DNA of 60,199 bases from JABDJZ01 sp047619685 (GTDB lineage: Bacteria > Bacteroidota > Rhodothermia > Rhodothermales > UBA10348): the NCBI GenBank assembly GCA_047619685.1, contig JBLHLC010000027.1:1-60199 (forward strand), read 5' to 3'. Shown here piece by piece: positions 1-8,699 of this stretch; within the stretch, counting starts at the first letter, position 1, and each line of letters starts with the position of its first letter. Both the position numbers and the translations under genes were made by a program. The notes beneath the pieces are model-generated. The model was given only the letters and a program-made list of their open reading frames with translations. It was not told where the DNA came from and made no database searches.

Positions 1-485
1 GGGAGAACGAACTGGAGATCATCCCGCTCAGCTTCGATGTGCGCCACACCTTCTCCAGCACACTGAACCTGGCCAACTCTGGCAGCTGGAGCGTGGGCGT
101 GATTACCCAATATACCACCGGTTACCCCTATACGCCGCTCCTCATCGACCAGAAGATTGACCAACTGCCCAACCAGGAACGCAAGCCAGGCAACTTCAAG
201 ATGGACCTGACGGCCTCCAAGGACATCCGCGTCGGTGAGCGCGCTCGGCTGCGGGTGTTCGCGAAAGTGTTCAACGTGCTCGATCACCTCAACGAACGCT
301 TCGTCTTCAACGATACCGGGCGCGCGACGTACTCGCTGGCCGAACAGCGTGGCCAGTACGCCTCCTACGACTCCGCGATCGCCCTCGGGCTGCCGGGCAT
401 TCATACGCCTGACGAGTACCAATCCCGCCCCCAGTATTTCTCCAGACCTCGTGAGGTCCGTGTGGGCGCAACCCTCAACTTTTGA
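1..485 (+). CDS. TonB-dependent receptor, C-terminal fragment (5' end outside window)
   Basis: The reading frame is open from base 3, so the gene starts upstream of the window; the GTG at 39 is only an internal codon. The visible ~160 residues show alternating aromatic/polar beta-strands typical of an outer-membrane barrel: TTGYPYTPLL, then KMDLTASKDIRVGER, FAKVFNVLDHLNERFVF and the terminal REVRVGATLNF. A final phenylalanine is the usual BAM recognition residue. The segment with a FNVLDHLNER-like motif is typical of the last strands of TonB-dependent receptors in Bacteroidota and Rhodothermota. Role inferred from family: energy-dependent uptake across the outer membrane; the substrate cannot be deduced. 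The TGA stop overlaps the next ATG by one base, so it leads an operon with the secreted protein and PorV-like gene. Confidence 0.8.
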   Translation, partial: ENELEIIPLSFDVRHTFSSTLNLANSGSWSVGVITQYTTGYPYTPLLIDQKIDQLPNQERKPGNFKMDLTASKDIRVGERARLRVFAKVFNVLDHLNERFVFNDTGRATYSLAEQRGQYASYDSAIALGLPGIHTPDEYQSRPQYFSRPREVRVGATLNF

Positions 486-3400
486 TGCGGGAAATTTCAG
501 TGATAGAATTGATTCGGCGTGGGTCGGGTGTCTTTGCGCTTGCCCTTATCGGGCTCGTCTTCTCAGCCGGTCTGGCCTTCGGTCAGGACCGCGAACGGGG
601 CATGGACTACCGGCAACTGCGTAGCTGGATAGCTGCACAGAGCAACAAGTCGGGTGCCATGGCGGTGGCCGATTGTTTTGAGGATCTGACGGATCGGCGG
701 TCTGTGATTCTCAACGGAAACCGGATCACTACTCAGATTCTGAACTTCGGGTCTATTTCCAGCCCTGGAAACACCATCACGGACATTGTCTGGAATGGCC
801 TGGGGTACGGATACGAGTTCGGCCCGATAGTAGCTGCTGAGGTAATTGACGAGGGGCATCGAGATCCCAAAAGCGTCCAGAAGCGAGACGAGAACGGGAA
901 CGTGGTCCTGGACGCCCAGGGCAATCCCGTGTGGGTCATGCACATTGTCACCGAGGGGCTTGTCTCCAGCGGCGATATCTCTCCAGATCAGTCTGAGGTC
1001 TGGGGCTGGCAACCCACACCCTGTGCACAGCCTGTGGGAACGTTTCAGGGCCTTGAGGTCGTGAACCCCAACTCGGACGAGATCCCGGTCTCCGATGCCC
1101 GTGACACCGACCTGGACGGGCGGCCCGACTCCTGGCCTACATCCTGGTACAACGAAATCCTCAAGGAGTACGTCTGGCCGGGTGCCCTCCAGCAAGGATC
1201 ATCCAACGCAGACAAGGAGGCGCTGTACTTCATCAACGACTACAGCAACAGGGAATTTCAGTACTACCCATTCCCCAGCGACTCAACCAAGCGGGGACTG
1301 GGCCTTGAGACCGAAGTGCGCCTCTATCAATGGGCCAACCCGTTGGCGGAAGATGCCATCTTCCTGGTGTACAAGATCACGAACAAGAGCGAGAAGGACC
1401 TGGACAAGGTCACCTTCGGCATGTGGGGCGACCCGCACGTCGGAGGTCCCGGGGACTGGTCCGACGACCTGGCTTTTTTCGACCAGACACGCAATATGGT
1501 GTTCGCCTGGGATTTCGACGGGCGTTCAGACATCGCGGGCCGCGTCCCCGGCTATTTCGGGTACAAGTTTCTGGAGTCTCCGGGACTTGGCAACGAGATT
1601 ATTGGCAACGTCGCCTATGAGGGAGACGGCATCGACAACGACGATGACGGCATGGTCGATGAGTCCTGGACAGACGGCATCGACAACGATGGCGACTGGG
1701 ACCCCGAAAGAGATGACGTAGGACTGGACGGCATCCCTGGGACCGGAGATCCCGGCGAAGGCGACGGCGTCCCGACGACCGGCGACCAGTTCGACATCAC
1801 GAAACCGGGCGAGCCCAACTACGAGTTCACCGACATTGACGAAAGCGACATGATCGGGCTGACGTCGTTTGCCTCTCCCCGATTCGCTGGAAACCGTGCT
1901 TCGGACGATGAGCGTCTTTGGGGTTTCCTGGAGCCCGGCAAGTTCGACAGCGTGCCCTCCGAAGCTGGCGACTACGTGTTCCTGTACGGATCCGGCAGTT
2001 TCCCGCTGCGAGCAGGCGAAACCAAGCGTTTCTCCATCGCCCTTCTAGTGGGCGAAAATCTTGCCGACCTCCGCCTGAATGCCGAGACCGCTCAGCAGAT
2101 TTTTGACGTTGGCTACAGGTTCGCGCGCCCCCCGGACAAGCCCATCGTGCAGGCAGTGCCCGGTGACGGCAAAGTCACTCTTTATTGGGATGATCGCGCA
2201 GAGAAGAGCGTGGATCCCCTTTCCAGAGATCGAGACTTTGAGGGCTACGTGATCTATCGGTCTACGGACCACGAATTCAGCGATCAGCAGACGATCACGG
2301 ACATAAACGGCTCCAAATTTCTCTTCCGGCCCCTGAAGTCAAAACTGGGGGTCGACGCCCGCTTTGACCTCATCAACGGACTGAGCGGACCCTCCCCTAT
2401 TCCTTTCCCCAAACGCGGCGTGGCCTACAATCTGGGAGACGACACCGGACTCTTCCATACGTTTGTCGACGACAACGGGATCGTAAACGGACAGACCTAT
2501 TACTACACCGTGGTGGCCTACGACCGGGGGTTTGCGGACGGGAACGAGACGTTCGTAAACGGGATTCCTCCCAGCGAGACATCCAAGACGATCACGTTCA
2601 ACCCGGTAAACGACGAGTACATCTTCGACGTAAACACCGTGGCGGTGACACCAAGACCTGTCGCGGCAGGGTTTGTGGCGCCGATGATCGGCGCAGCAGG
2701 TGGCCTTACGCACGCCTCCGGACAGGCCACGGGTAACATCAGCCTCCGCGTGGTAGACCAAATGGCCATCCGCAACGGAGGGTCGTACAGCCTGGACTTT
2801 TCGACAGTTGGTGGCGCGACAACCTATTCGGTAACCAACCACGTGCCAGTGGTTGACACGCTACGGGCGGTGGCGGGCAAGACGTCCTCCCTGGGTGTCA
2901 AGAATGTGATCAGGGACGGGTTCATCCTCACCAAGAGCGGTGTGCAGTTGACCGAAAACGTCGACTACACACTGAACGCTGATCTGGGGTCGGTGCTGCT
3001 CTTGGCCTCTGGCTCTGTGGCCGATGGCGATGAGCTTGTGGCACGTTTCAAGTATCGACCGCTGGCCGGAAGCAGCTACCTGTCAAGCGAAGAGGGCAAC
3101 CTGGTCTTTGACGGGATTCACGTGTTTGTGGAGGACGACGACCTGGCCATCGACTCACTGCAAACAGGCTGGTCTCAAGGCGGAGACGGCATCTTGTTCG
3201 ACGCATCTGTTGCCCGGTCCGGGCCCGGCCGCATCGGGCAGCCTTTCGACTACGAGATCACGTTCTCGGACTCGCCCGTCGGAACCGGTTTTTCGAACAA
3301 CGTGCCGATACCGTTTACGGTGGTCAATCTGACCCAGGCCAATCAGCAGTTGGAGGTCTTCGTACCGGATCTCAACCGGAACAACGCCTGGGATACCAAC

Positions 3401-3958
3401 GAGTCCATCATTTTCCTGGAGACGGTGGACGGCACGCTGACGGCCACCTGGCAAGTCCTGTTCACGGACTCGGGCACCAAGCCCGGCGCGGGAGATGTAT
3501 TCTTTATCAGGACCATCAAGCCCTTCGTAAATGACGCCTTCTCCTTCTCCACGGTCGGCGCAACGGACGACGCCTCGCTGACCTCTGAGGAGATCGACAA
3601 CTGCGCCAACCTTGACCCCAGCGACCCGCGCTACGACGAGTTTGGCGAGTGTATCTACGCGGTACCAAACCCCTACGTCGCAACAAATGAGATCGAGCCC
3701 CGGAACCCCATTTCGCGGGCGGCTCGTGGAGACCGGCGCATGTACTTCGCAGGCGTACCTGCCAAGGCGACCATCCGCATCTTCACGCTCGCCGGCGAAC
3801 TGGTGGACACCATCGTGAGGGACAGCCCGGTTGACGACGGCAAGGCCTTCTGGGACCTTCGAACCAAGGACAACATGAACATTGCCTACGGGCTCTACAT
3901 CTTCCACGTGGAGTGGGAGACGGGGAGCTACATCGGCAAGTTCGCGGTCATCAAATAA
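485..3958 (+). CDS. Large secreted protein with FN3 domain and T9SS/FlgD-like C-terminal domain
   Basis: A 1157-residue protein. I chose ATG 485, one base overlapping the receptor stop (TGATG), rather than the TTG at 482. An N-terminal hydrophobic signal peptide ends near GLAFGQ. Around residues 380-415 are acidic repeats (GDGIDNDDDG, DGIDNDGDWD) that look like calcium-binding turns. A fibronectin type III-like region starts near residue 547 (PDKPIVQAVPGDGKVTLYW) and includes GYVIYRSTD. The C-terminus (about 1060-1157) has YAVPNPYVA, then TIRIFTLAGELV and the final YGLYIFHVEW...KFAVIK, the pattern of a FlgD-Ig/type IX sorting domain. The TonB receptor - secreted protein - PorV order suggests an exported surface protein of one membrane system. 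Function unknown; family and secretion route inferred. Confidence 0.8.
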   Translation: MREISVIELIRRGSGVFALALIGLVFSAGLAFGQDRERGMDYRQLRSWIAAQSNKSGAMAVADCFEDLTDRRSVILNGNRITTQILNFGSISSPGNTITDIVWNGLGYGYEFGPIVAAEVIDEGHRDPKSVQKRDENGNVVLDAQGNPVWVMHIVTEGLVSSGDISPDQSEVWGWQPTPCAQPVGTFQGLEVVNPNSDEIPVSDARDTDLDGRPDSWPTSWYNEILKEYVWPGALQQGSSNADKEALYFINDYSNREFQYYPFPSDSTKRGLGLETEVRLYQWANPLAEDAIFLVYKITNKSEKDLDKVTFGMWGDPHVGGPGDWSDDLAFFDQTRNMVFAWDFDGRSDIAGRVPGYFGYKFLESPGLGNEIIGNVAYEGDGIDNDDDGMVDESWTDGIDNDGDWDPERDDVGLDGIPGTGDPGEGDGVPTTGDQFDITKPGEPNYEFTDIDESDMIGLTSFASPRFAGNRASDDERLWGFLEPGKFDSVPSEAGDYVFLYGSGSFPLRAGETKRFSIALLVGENLADLRLNAETAQQIFDVGYRFARPPDKPIVQAVPGDGKVTLYWDDRAEKSVDPLSRDRDFEGYVIYRSTDHEFSDQQTITDINGSKFLFRPLKSKLGVDARFDLINGLSGPSPIPFPKRGVAYNLGDDTGLFHTFVDDNGIVNGQTYYYTVVAYDRGFADGNETFVNGIPPSETSKTITFNPVNDEYIFDVNTVAVTPRPVAAGFVAPMIGAAGGLTHASGQATGNISLRVVDQMAIRNGGSYSLDFSTVGGATTYSVTNHVPVVDTLRAVAGKTSSLGVKNVIRDGFILTKSGVQLTENVDYTLNADLGSVLLLASGSVADGDELVARFKYRPLAGSSYLSSEEGNLVFDGIHVFVEDDDLAIDSLQTGWSQGGDGILFDASVARSGPGRIGQPFDYEITFSDSPVGTGFSNNVPIPFTVVNLTQANQQLEVFVPDLNRNNAWDTNESIIFLETVDGTLTATWQVLFTDSGTKPGAGDVFFIRTIKPFVNDAFSFSTVGATDDASLTSEEIDNCANLDPSDPRYDEFGECIYAVPNPYVATNEIEPRNPISRAARGDRRMYFAGVPAKATIRIFTLAGELVDTIVRDSPVDDGKAFWDLRTKDNMNIAYGLYIFHVEWETGSYIGKFAVIK

Positions 3959-3968
3959 GTCTGGACTT

Positions 3969-5021
3969 ATGCGCACATCAGCCATATCCGTACTCGTTGT
4001 GGCCGCACTGCTTGGTGCAGCCCCAGTAGCGGCTCAAACCTTCGGCGACTCAGGCGGAGGGACGAAAACCATCTCCAAGGTAGCCACGACGGCCGGTCAG
4101 TTTCTGAAGCTCGGAGTGGGCGCGCGTGCCATTGGCATGGGCGGCTCCTTCGTGGCGGAAGCCTCCGACCTCTCCGCCATGTACTGGAATCCGGCGGGGC
4201 TGGCCCGCATGGGCGGTTCCGGCATCCAGTTTAATCACACCCAGTATCTGGCAGACGTCTCCTACAGCGTGGCCGCCTTTGGAATCAACCTGGGTGCGGC
4301 GGGAGCCATCGGCGCGTCGCTGATATACCTGGACTCCGGCGACATGGCTGTGCGCACCACGGCCAGGCCGACGGGAACGGGCGAACGCTTCAAGGCCCAG
4401 GATCTGGCCCTTCAGCTGACGTACGGGCGAAACCTGACGGACCGTTTCTCCCTTGGCGCCAACCTGAAGTTCATTCGTGAGCAGATCTGGCACTCCTCCG
4501 CCTCCGCTCTGGCCTTTGATGTGGGGGTCCTGTTCACCACGCCTTTCCGGGACCTGCGGCTTGGTGCAAGCATGGCCAATTTTGGTCCCAAGATGCAGAT
4601 GACGGGGCGTGACATTCTCTTCAGCACGGATCCGAGCCTGACCGAGTCCGGCAACGTCGAGATCGTCAACGCGGAGTTCCTCACGGATGCCCATCCCCTT
4701 CCGCTCATCTTCCGGGTTGGGTTGGCCTGGGACGCGATCTCCACGTCCAATCACCGTCTTGTAGTGCTTACAGACGCTGCGCATCCAAACGACAACAGTG
4801 AGTACCTGAGTATGGGCGGCGAGTACTCCTTCCGGGACCTTGTCTTCCTGCGGGGCGGATTCCGCAACGTCTTCGAGACGGATGGCGAGCAGGGCCTGAC
4901 CCTTGGCGGGGGGCTCAACATCCGGGTGGATCGTTCTGTCCGGGCCCGGATTGATTATGCGTTCGCAGACTTCGGCATCCTTGAGCAGACACACTGGTAC
5001 ACGTTCAACCTGATTTTCTGA
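3969..5021 (+). CDS. PorV/PorQ-family outer-membrane protein
   Basis: 350 residues from ATG 3969, ten bases after the previous stop; an upstream in-frame extension to 3882 lies inside the previous gene and is rejected because the signal peptide (VLVVAALLGAAPVAAQ) follows this ATG. The mature N-terminus has the PorV signature: GQFLKLGVGARAIGMGGSF followed by DLSAMYWNPAGLA, and the rest alternates like a 14-strand FadL-type barrel, ending in WYTFNLIF with terminal Phe. Known family role: PorV shuttles T9SS cargo from the translocon to the attachment complex at the outer membrane. Neighbours on both sides carry sorting-domain tails, which fits. Paralogues are common in this phylum, so it may be a specialised PorV/PorQ-like protein rather than the housekeeping one. 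Confidence 0.85.
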   Translation: MRTSAISVLVVAALLGAAPVAAQTFGDSGGGTKTISKVATTAGQFLKLGVGARAIGMGGSFVAEASDLSAMYWNPAGLARMGGSGIQFNHTQYLADVSYSVAAFGINLGAAGAIGASLIYLDSGDMAVRTTARPTGTGERFKAQDLALQLTYGRNLTDRFSLGANLKFIREQIWHSSASALAFDVGVLFTTPFRDLRLGASMANFGPKMQMTGRDILFSTDPSLTESGNVEIVNAEFLTDAHPLPLIFRVGLAWDAISTSNHRLVVLTDAAHPNDNSEYLSMGGEYSFRDLVFLRGGFRNVFETDGEQGLTLGGGLNIRVDRSVRARIDYAFADFGILEQTHWYTFNLIF

Positions 5022-5032
5022 CGCGCGCACGC

Positions 5033-6667
5033 ATGGCCCAACGACTCCTGTTCTGTCTCCTGCTGACCTCATTCCTGGTGATAGACGGCCAGGCGCAGAT
5101 GCTGGATGACATCGCCGAACTGCGTACTCCGTTGGGGGCCCAGAGCGTTGACATTGTCGGTAAACGGGCGGTTCACTCCGTCGTCAGCGAGGCCGTTTTG
5201 GTGCCCTTTACCGGCATCGCTGTCGAGGCCTACTCGAAAGACGCCGGGATCTCGGCGCAGGTGCGCATCGAGGAGAACGGGGTTTGGGGTGACTGGCATG
5301 CCATGTCGATCGTTCGATCGGCCGTCGGCGATGGTCTGGTCGCGGGCTACCGGGGCAGCGTTCGAACCGGACCCGCTCGATTCGAGGTGCGCTTCACGGT
5401 AGCCAATGAGACCTCCCTGGAGGTCCGTGACGCCGGTACGTTCGACAACCGGAGTGATGAAGACGGACTGCCCGTTGTCAGCGGCCTGAAGCCGATTGCG
5501 GCCAAAACCACAGGAATCATCATTCCTCCGCCGCTGATCACGCGGGCGGAGTGGGGAGCCAAAGCCTTCATTGGCACGCCGTCACGGTTGGCCAATCCGA
5601 CGCATGAATACATGACGTTTCATCACGCGGCGGGGTACTCGGCCGCAACGCGTGCGCAGGGCTTGGCGCAGATGCGGGCCATCCAGGAACTGCACCAGGA
5701 TATTCGCGGCTGGAGCGACATCGGCTATCAATTCCTGATTGACCAAGGCGGCAACCTTTATCAGGGTCGCCCTTTCCTGAACAACGCCACCTCATTGAGT
5801 GATCTTCCGGTTTTTGCTCTCGGAGCCCACGTGGGTGGGGCTAACACCGGAAACATCGGGGTCTCGATTCTGGGCTGCTACCATCCGCCCGAGGGAGGCA
5901 ACTGCATAGACCAGATCACGCCGGAAGCGTACGACACCTACGTCACGCTCTTTGCCTTTCTGAGCGAGCGTTATGGCGTGCCTGCCTCCCAGATTCGGGG
6001 CCATCGGGATTTTTCGTCCACGGCCTGCCCCGGCGACAACAACTACGTACTCCTCCCCAGCCTGCGGAGGGATGTGGGAGAACTCCTCCTGACAGGGAAC
6101 GCGGCCATCGCGGAAGCAACGCTGACCGCGGCGTCTGATGCCGACGGCATCGTAACCGTGTCCTGGGAGTTCCTGGCGGATTTTGGTGTAGCCAGCCACA
6201 GGATTGAAAGGTGGGTTTCCGATGCGCGGGAAGCGGTGCTCCTGTCCGGACCTGGCGCAACGGCCTCCAGCCTCGCCGACGGCACGGTGGTAACCAACGA
6301 CCCCGTTTCCTACAGACTCTACGTCACCGACAGCGACGGCCGCGAGCAGCGTGTGGCCATCGTGGAGGTGACCATAGAGACCCCCACACGCCACGCCATG
6401 GCCGAGGTGTTTCCGAATCCCGCCTCCGGCATGGTTCGTTTCCGCTATTTCCTCCCAAGCGAAGGCCGCGTGACCCTCGAGGTCTTCGACACGGCCGGAC
6501 GGTCGGTGACACGGCTGGTTGAAGACGTACAAGACGGCGACAGTTGGTATGCCGTACCCTTTGATACCCAAGGGCTGCCGGGCGGCGTCTACTTCTACAG
6601 AGTCCTGGTAGAGGGCTTTGCAGGGATTGCCTTCGACAAGACCGGCACATTGGTCGTTAATCCTTAG
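5033..6667 (+). CDS. Secreted N-acetylmuramoyl-L-alanine amidase (PGRP/Amidase_2) with T9SS tail
   Basis: 544 residues, ATG 11 bases after the porV-like stop. A signal peptide ends near VIDGQAQ. After a ~150-residue beta-rich N-terminal region comes a PGRP/Amidase_2 domain (about 165-345): LITRAEWGAK, FHHAAG (His ligand near 196), SDIGYQFLID (Tyr), GHRDFSSTACPGD (His and Cys ligands near 322-330). All zinc ligands expected of the T7-lysozyme-type fold are present, so the enzyme should cleave the amide between MurNAc and L-Ala of peptidoglycan. A short beta domain follows, then a C-terminal sorting domain (about 455-544) with EVFPNPASG, LEVFDTAGRSV and GGVYFYRVL. Likely secreted by the T9SS to the surface or medium; role in cell-wall turnover or prey lysis is inference. 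Confidence 0.88.
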   Translation: MAQRLLFCLLLTSFLVIDGQAQMLDDIAELRTPLGAQSVDIVGKRAVHSVVSEAVLVPFTGIAVEAYSKDAGISAQVRIEENGVWGDWHAMSIVRSAVGDGLVAGYRGSVRTGPARFEVRFTVANETSLEVRDAGTFDNRSDEDGLPVVSGLKPIAAKTTGIIIPPPLITRAEWGAKAFIGTPSRLANPTHEYMTFHHAAGYSAATRAQGLAQMRAIQELHQDIRGWSDIGYQFLIDQGGNLYQGRPFLNNATSLSDLPVFALGAHVGGANTGNIGVSILGCYHPPEGGNCIDQITPEAYDTYVTLFAFLSERYGVPASQIRGHRDFSSTACPGDNNYVLLPSLRRDVGELLLTGNAAIAEATLTAASDADGIVTVSWEFLADFGVASHRIERWVSDAREAVLLSGPGATASSLADGTVVTNDPVSYRLYVTDSDGREQRVAIVEVTIETPTRHAMAEVFPNPASGMVRFRYFLPSEGRVTLEVFDTAGRSVTRLVEDVQDGDSWYAVPFDTQGLPGGVYFYRVLVEGFAGIAFDKTGTLVVNP

Positions 6668-6690
6668 GGACAGTAAAGAGTCAGCATTCC

Positions 6691-7305
6691 GTGAGAACCC
6701 CGTCCGCACGCTTTCAGGCCATTCGGCTTCCCTTGCTCGCTGTAATTCTGGCAGTCCTGGTTTTGCCAGGATGCAAGACCCTCCAACAGTTCTCTGCGCT
6801 CAAGTCCGTTGACTTCAGCCTCAACAGCGTGAACAACGTTGTGCTTGCGGGTCTGAACCTGGATCGGGTGCGATCCTACCAGGACCTCAACCTGCTTGAC
6901 GCCGCGAAGCTGGCCGCGGCATTCTCGCGCAAAGACCTCCCGCTTAGCTTTACCGTCAACCTGGCCGCAACCAACCCCGCGGACAACCCGGTGAGTGCGC
7001 GGATGGTTGGGATGGACTGGTCGCTGCTCCTGGACGACCGCGAGACTATATCTGGCACGTTCAACGACCCGATGGACCTGCCGCCGGGCGTGGAGGTGGG
7101 TATCCCGATCACCGTGCAACTGAACCTCATCCAGTTCTTTGACCAGTCCGCTGGCGACCTGTTTGAGTTGGTGCAGGCCATCGCAGGTCAGAATGGGTCG
7201 CCCAAGCGGATTGCGATCAAGGCGCGGCCTACGATCAACACACCCATCGGGCCCATCCGTTATCCAAACGCCATTACGGTGATCAGCCGGGAGGTTGGCA
7301 GTTGA
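6691..7305 (+). CDS. Lipoprotein with LEA14/WHy-like domain
   Basis: 204 residues from GTG 6691 (23 bases after the amidase stop). The N-terminus is a lipoprotein signal peptide with lipobox VLPGC (Cys near 28). The body matches the LEA type 2/WHy pattern: a hydrophobic first strand (DFSLNSVNNVVLAGLNL), SFTVNLAATNPADNPV (N-P motif typical of the family), LLLDDRETISGT, then LPPGVEVGIPITVQLNL. Such domains are small beta-sandwiches of unknown precise role, often linked to desiccation or envelope stress. The stop TGA overlaps the TTG start of the next gene (TTGA), implying translational coupling with the beta-CASP RNase. Product function not known. Confidence 0.75.
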   Translation: MRTPSARFQAIRLPLLAVILAVLVLPGCKTLQQFSALKSVDFSLNSVNNVVLAGLNLDRVRSYQDLNLLDAAKLAAAFSRKDLPLSFTVNLAATNPADNPVSARMVGMDWSLLLDDRETISGTFNDPMDLPPGVEVGIPITVQLNLIQFFDQSAGDLFELVQAIAGQNGSPKRIAIKARPTINTPIGPIRYPNAITVISREVGS

Positions 7306-8699
7306 AACTGACCTTTTGCGGTGCCGCCCGGACCGTAACTGGCTCCAAACATCTGCTTGAGCTGGAATCGGGGCACAAGATTCTCATGGACTGCGGCCTC
7401 TTCCAGGGGCGCCGGTCCGAGTCTGACAGGCTGAATCGGGAGTTCCTTTTCAATCCTGCCGAAATCGACGTCGTGCTGTTGTCGCATGCGCACATCGATC
7501 ACGCGGGGCTGTTGCCCAAGCTTTGGAAGGATGGCTTCCGGGGCAAGGTGTACTGCACCCACGCCACCTACAGCCTCTCAACGCTGCTTTTGATGGACAG
7601 CGCCCACATCCAGCAGAGTGATGTGCGGTTCGTCAACAAGCGGAACAAGAAGCGTAATCGCCCGGCCGTGACTCCGCTTTACGGGCGGGAGGACGCGGAG
7701 GGGATACTTAACCTCTTTGTGGGCGTGGGTTATCGCCAGAGCTTTTCACCGGTGCCCGGCGTGACGGTCGAGTATCGGGACGCGGGTCACATCCTGGGCT
7801 CTGCGTCCATGGTGCTCACCATCACCGAACGTGGAAAGACTAAGAAGCTGGGCTTTTCCGGTGATGTAGGGAATCCTGGACGTCCCATCTTGCGGGATCC
7901 ACAGGGTATGGAGGACTGTGATTGGTTGATCTGCGAGTCCACCTATGGCGGAAAAGTGCATGAACCGGCAGCCAAGGCCAAGTCTCGGCTGCTGGACGTA
8001 ATCACTCGCACGGTCGAGCGTGGCGGACGCGTCATCATCCCGGCATTCTCTGTGGGCCGAACGCAGGAAATCGTGTACGCGCTGGACCAGCTATGGAACG
8101 AAGGGCATTTTCGGGATGTGCCTGTTTACGTGGACAGCCCCCTTGCCGTAAACGCCACCGGCGTATTCCTTTCCCACCCGGAGTGTTATGACGCCAAGCT
8201 CCATGAGTACATGCTCACCGACGATAACCCTTGGGGGTTCGATCGGTTGACCTACGTACGGGATGTTGCCGTATCCAAGAGTCTGAACGACACCCGGGTG
8301 CCCATGGTCATCATCTCGGCGTCGGGCATGTGTGAGGCAGGCCGCATCCTGCACCACCTGAAGAACAATATCTCCGACAGTCGCAATACGGTCATGATGG
8401 TCGGATACTGCGCAGATCACACCCTTGGGAAACGCATCATCGACAAGAGTCCCGAGGTCCGGATCTTCGGCGATACGTATACACTCCGAGCCGAGGTCGC
8501 AGTGATGAACAGCTTCTCTGCTCATGCGGACGAGCCCGGGATTCTGGACTTCGTCGGGAAAATGGACAGGGACCGACTCCAGCAGGTTTTCCTGGTTCAC
8601 GGTGCTCCCCAGCGACAGGATCTCATGGCCGGTGCCATGGGTCGGGCCGGTTATGACCGCGTATCTATCCCAGACTTCGGCGACTCGGTGGAGCTCTGA
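7302..8699 (+). CDS. Beta-CASP metallo-beta-lactamase-fold ribonuclease (CPSF73/TTHA0252-like)
   Basis: 465 residues; TTG start overlapping the previous stop. It opens directly with the MBL strand KLTFCGAARTVTGSKHLLE. Motif II is SHAHIDHAG (about 60), followed by DAGHILGSA (about 160, motif III), FSGDVG (motif IV), then the beta-CASP insert with SASGMCEAGRILHHL (about 340) and SFSAHAD (about 405), and VHGAP near 433. All metal-binding motifs and the RNA-specificity (RMMBL) tail are intact. Family members are zinc-dependent endo/exoribonucleases or RNA-processing enzymes. Length (about 460) matches the TTHA0252 type. Its 3' end overlaps the convergent GGDEF/EAL gene by 49 bases. Confidence 0.88.
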   Translation: MKLTFCGAARTVTGSKHLLELESGHKILMDCGLFQGRRSESDRLNREFLFNPAEIDVVLLSHAHIDHAGLLPKLWKDGFRGKVYCTHATYSLSTLLLMDSAHIQQSDVRFVNKRNKKRNRPAVTPLYGREDAEGILNLFVGVGYRQSFSPVPGVTVEYRDAGHILGSASMVLTITERGKTKKLGFSGDVGNPGRPILRDPQGMEDCDWLICESTYGGKVHEPAAKAKSRLLDVITRTVERGGRVIIPAFSVGRTQEIVYALDQLWNEGHFRDVPVYVDSPLAVNATGVFLSHPECYDAKLHEYMLTDDNPWGFDRLTYVRDVAVSKSLNDTRVPMVIISASGMCEAGRILHHLKNNISDSRNTVMMVGYCADHTLGKRIIDKSPEVRIFGDTYTLRAEVAVMNSFSAHADEPGILDFVGKMDRDRLQQVFLVHGAPQRQDLMAGAMGRAGYDRVSIPDFGDSVEL

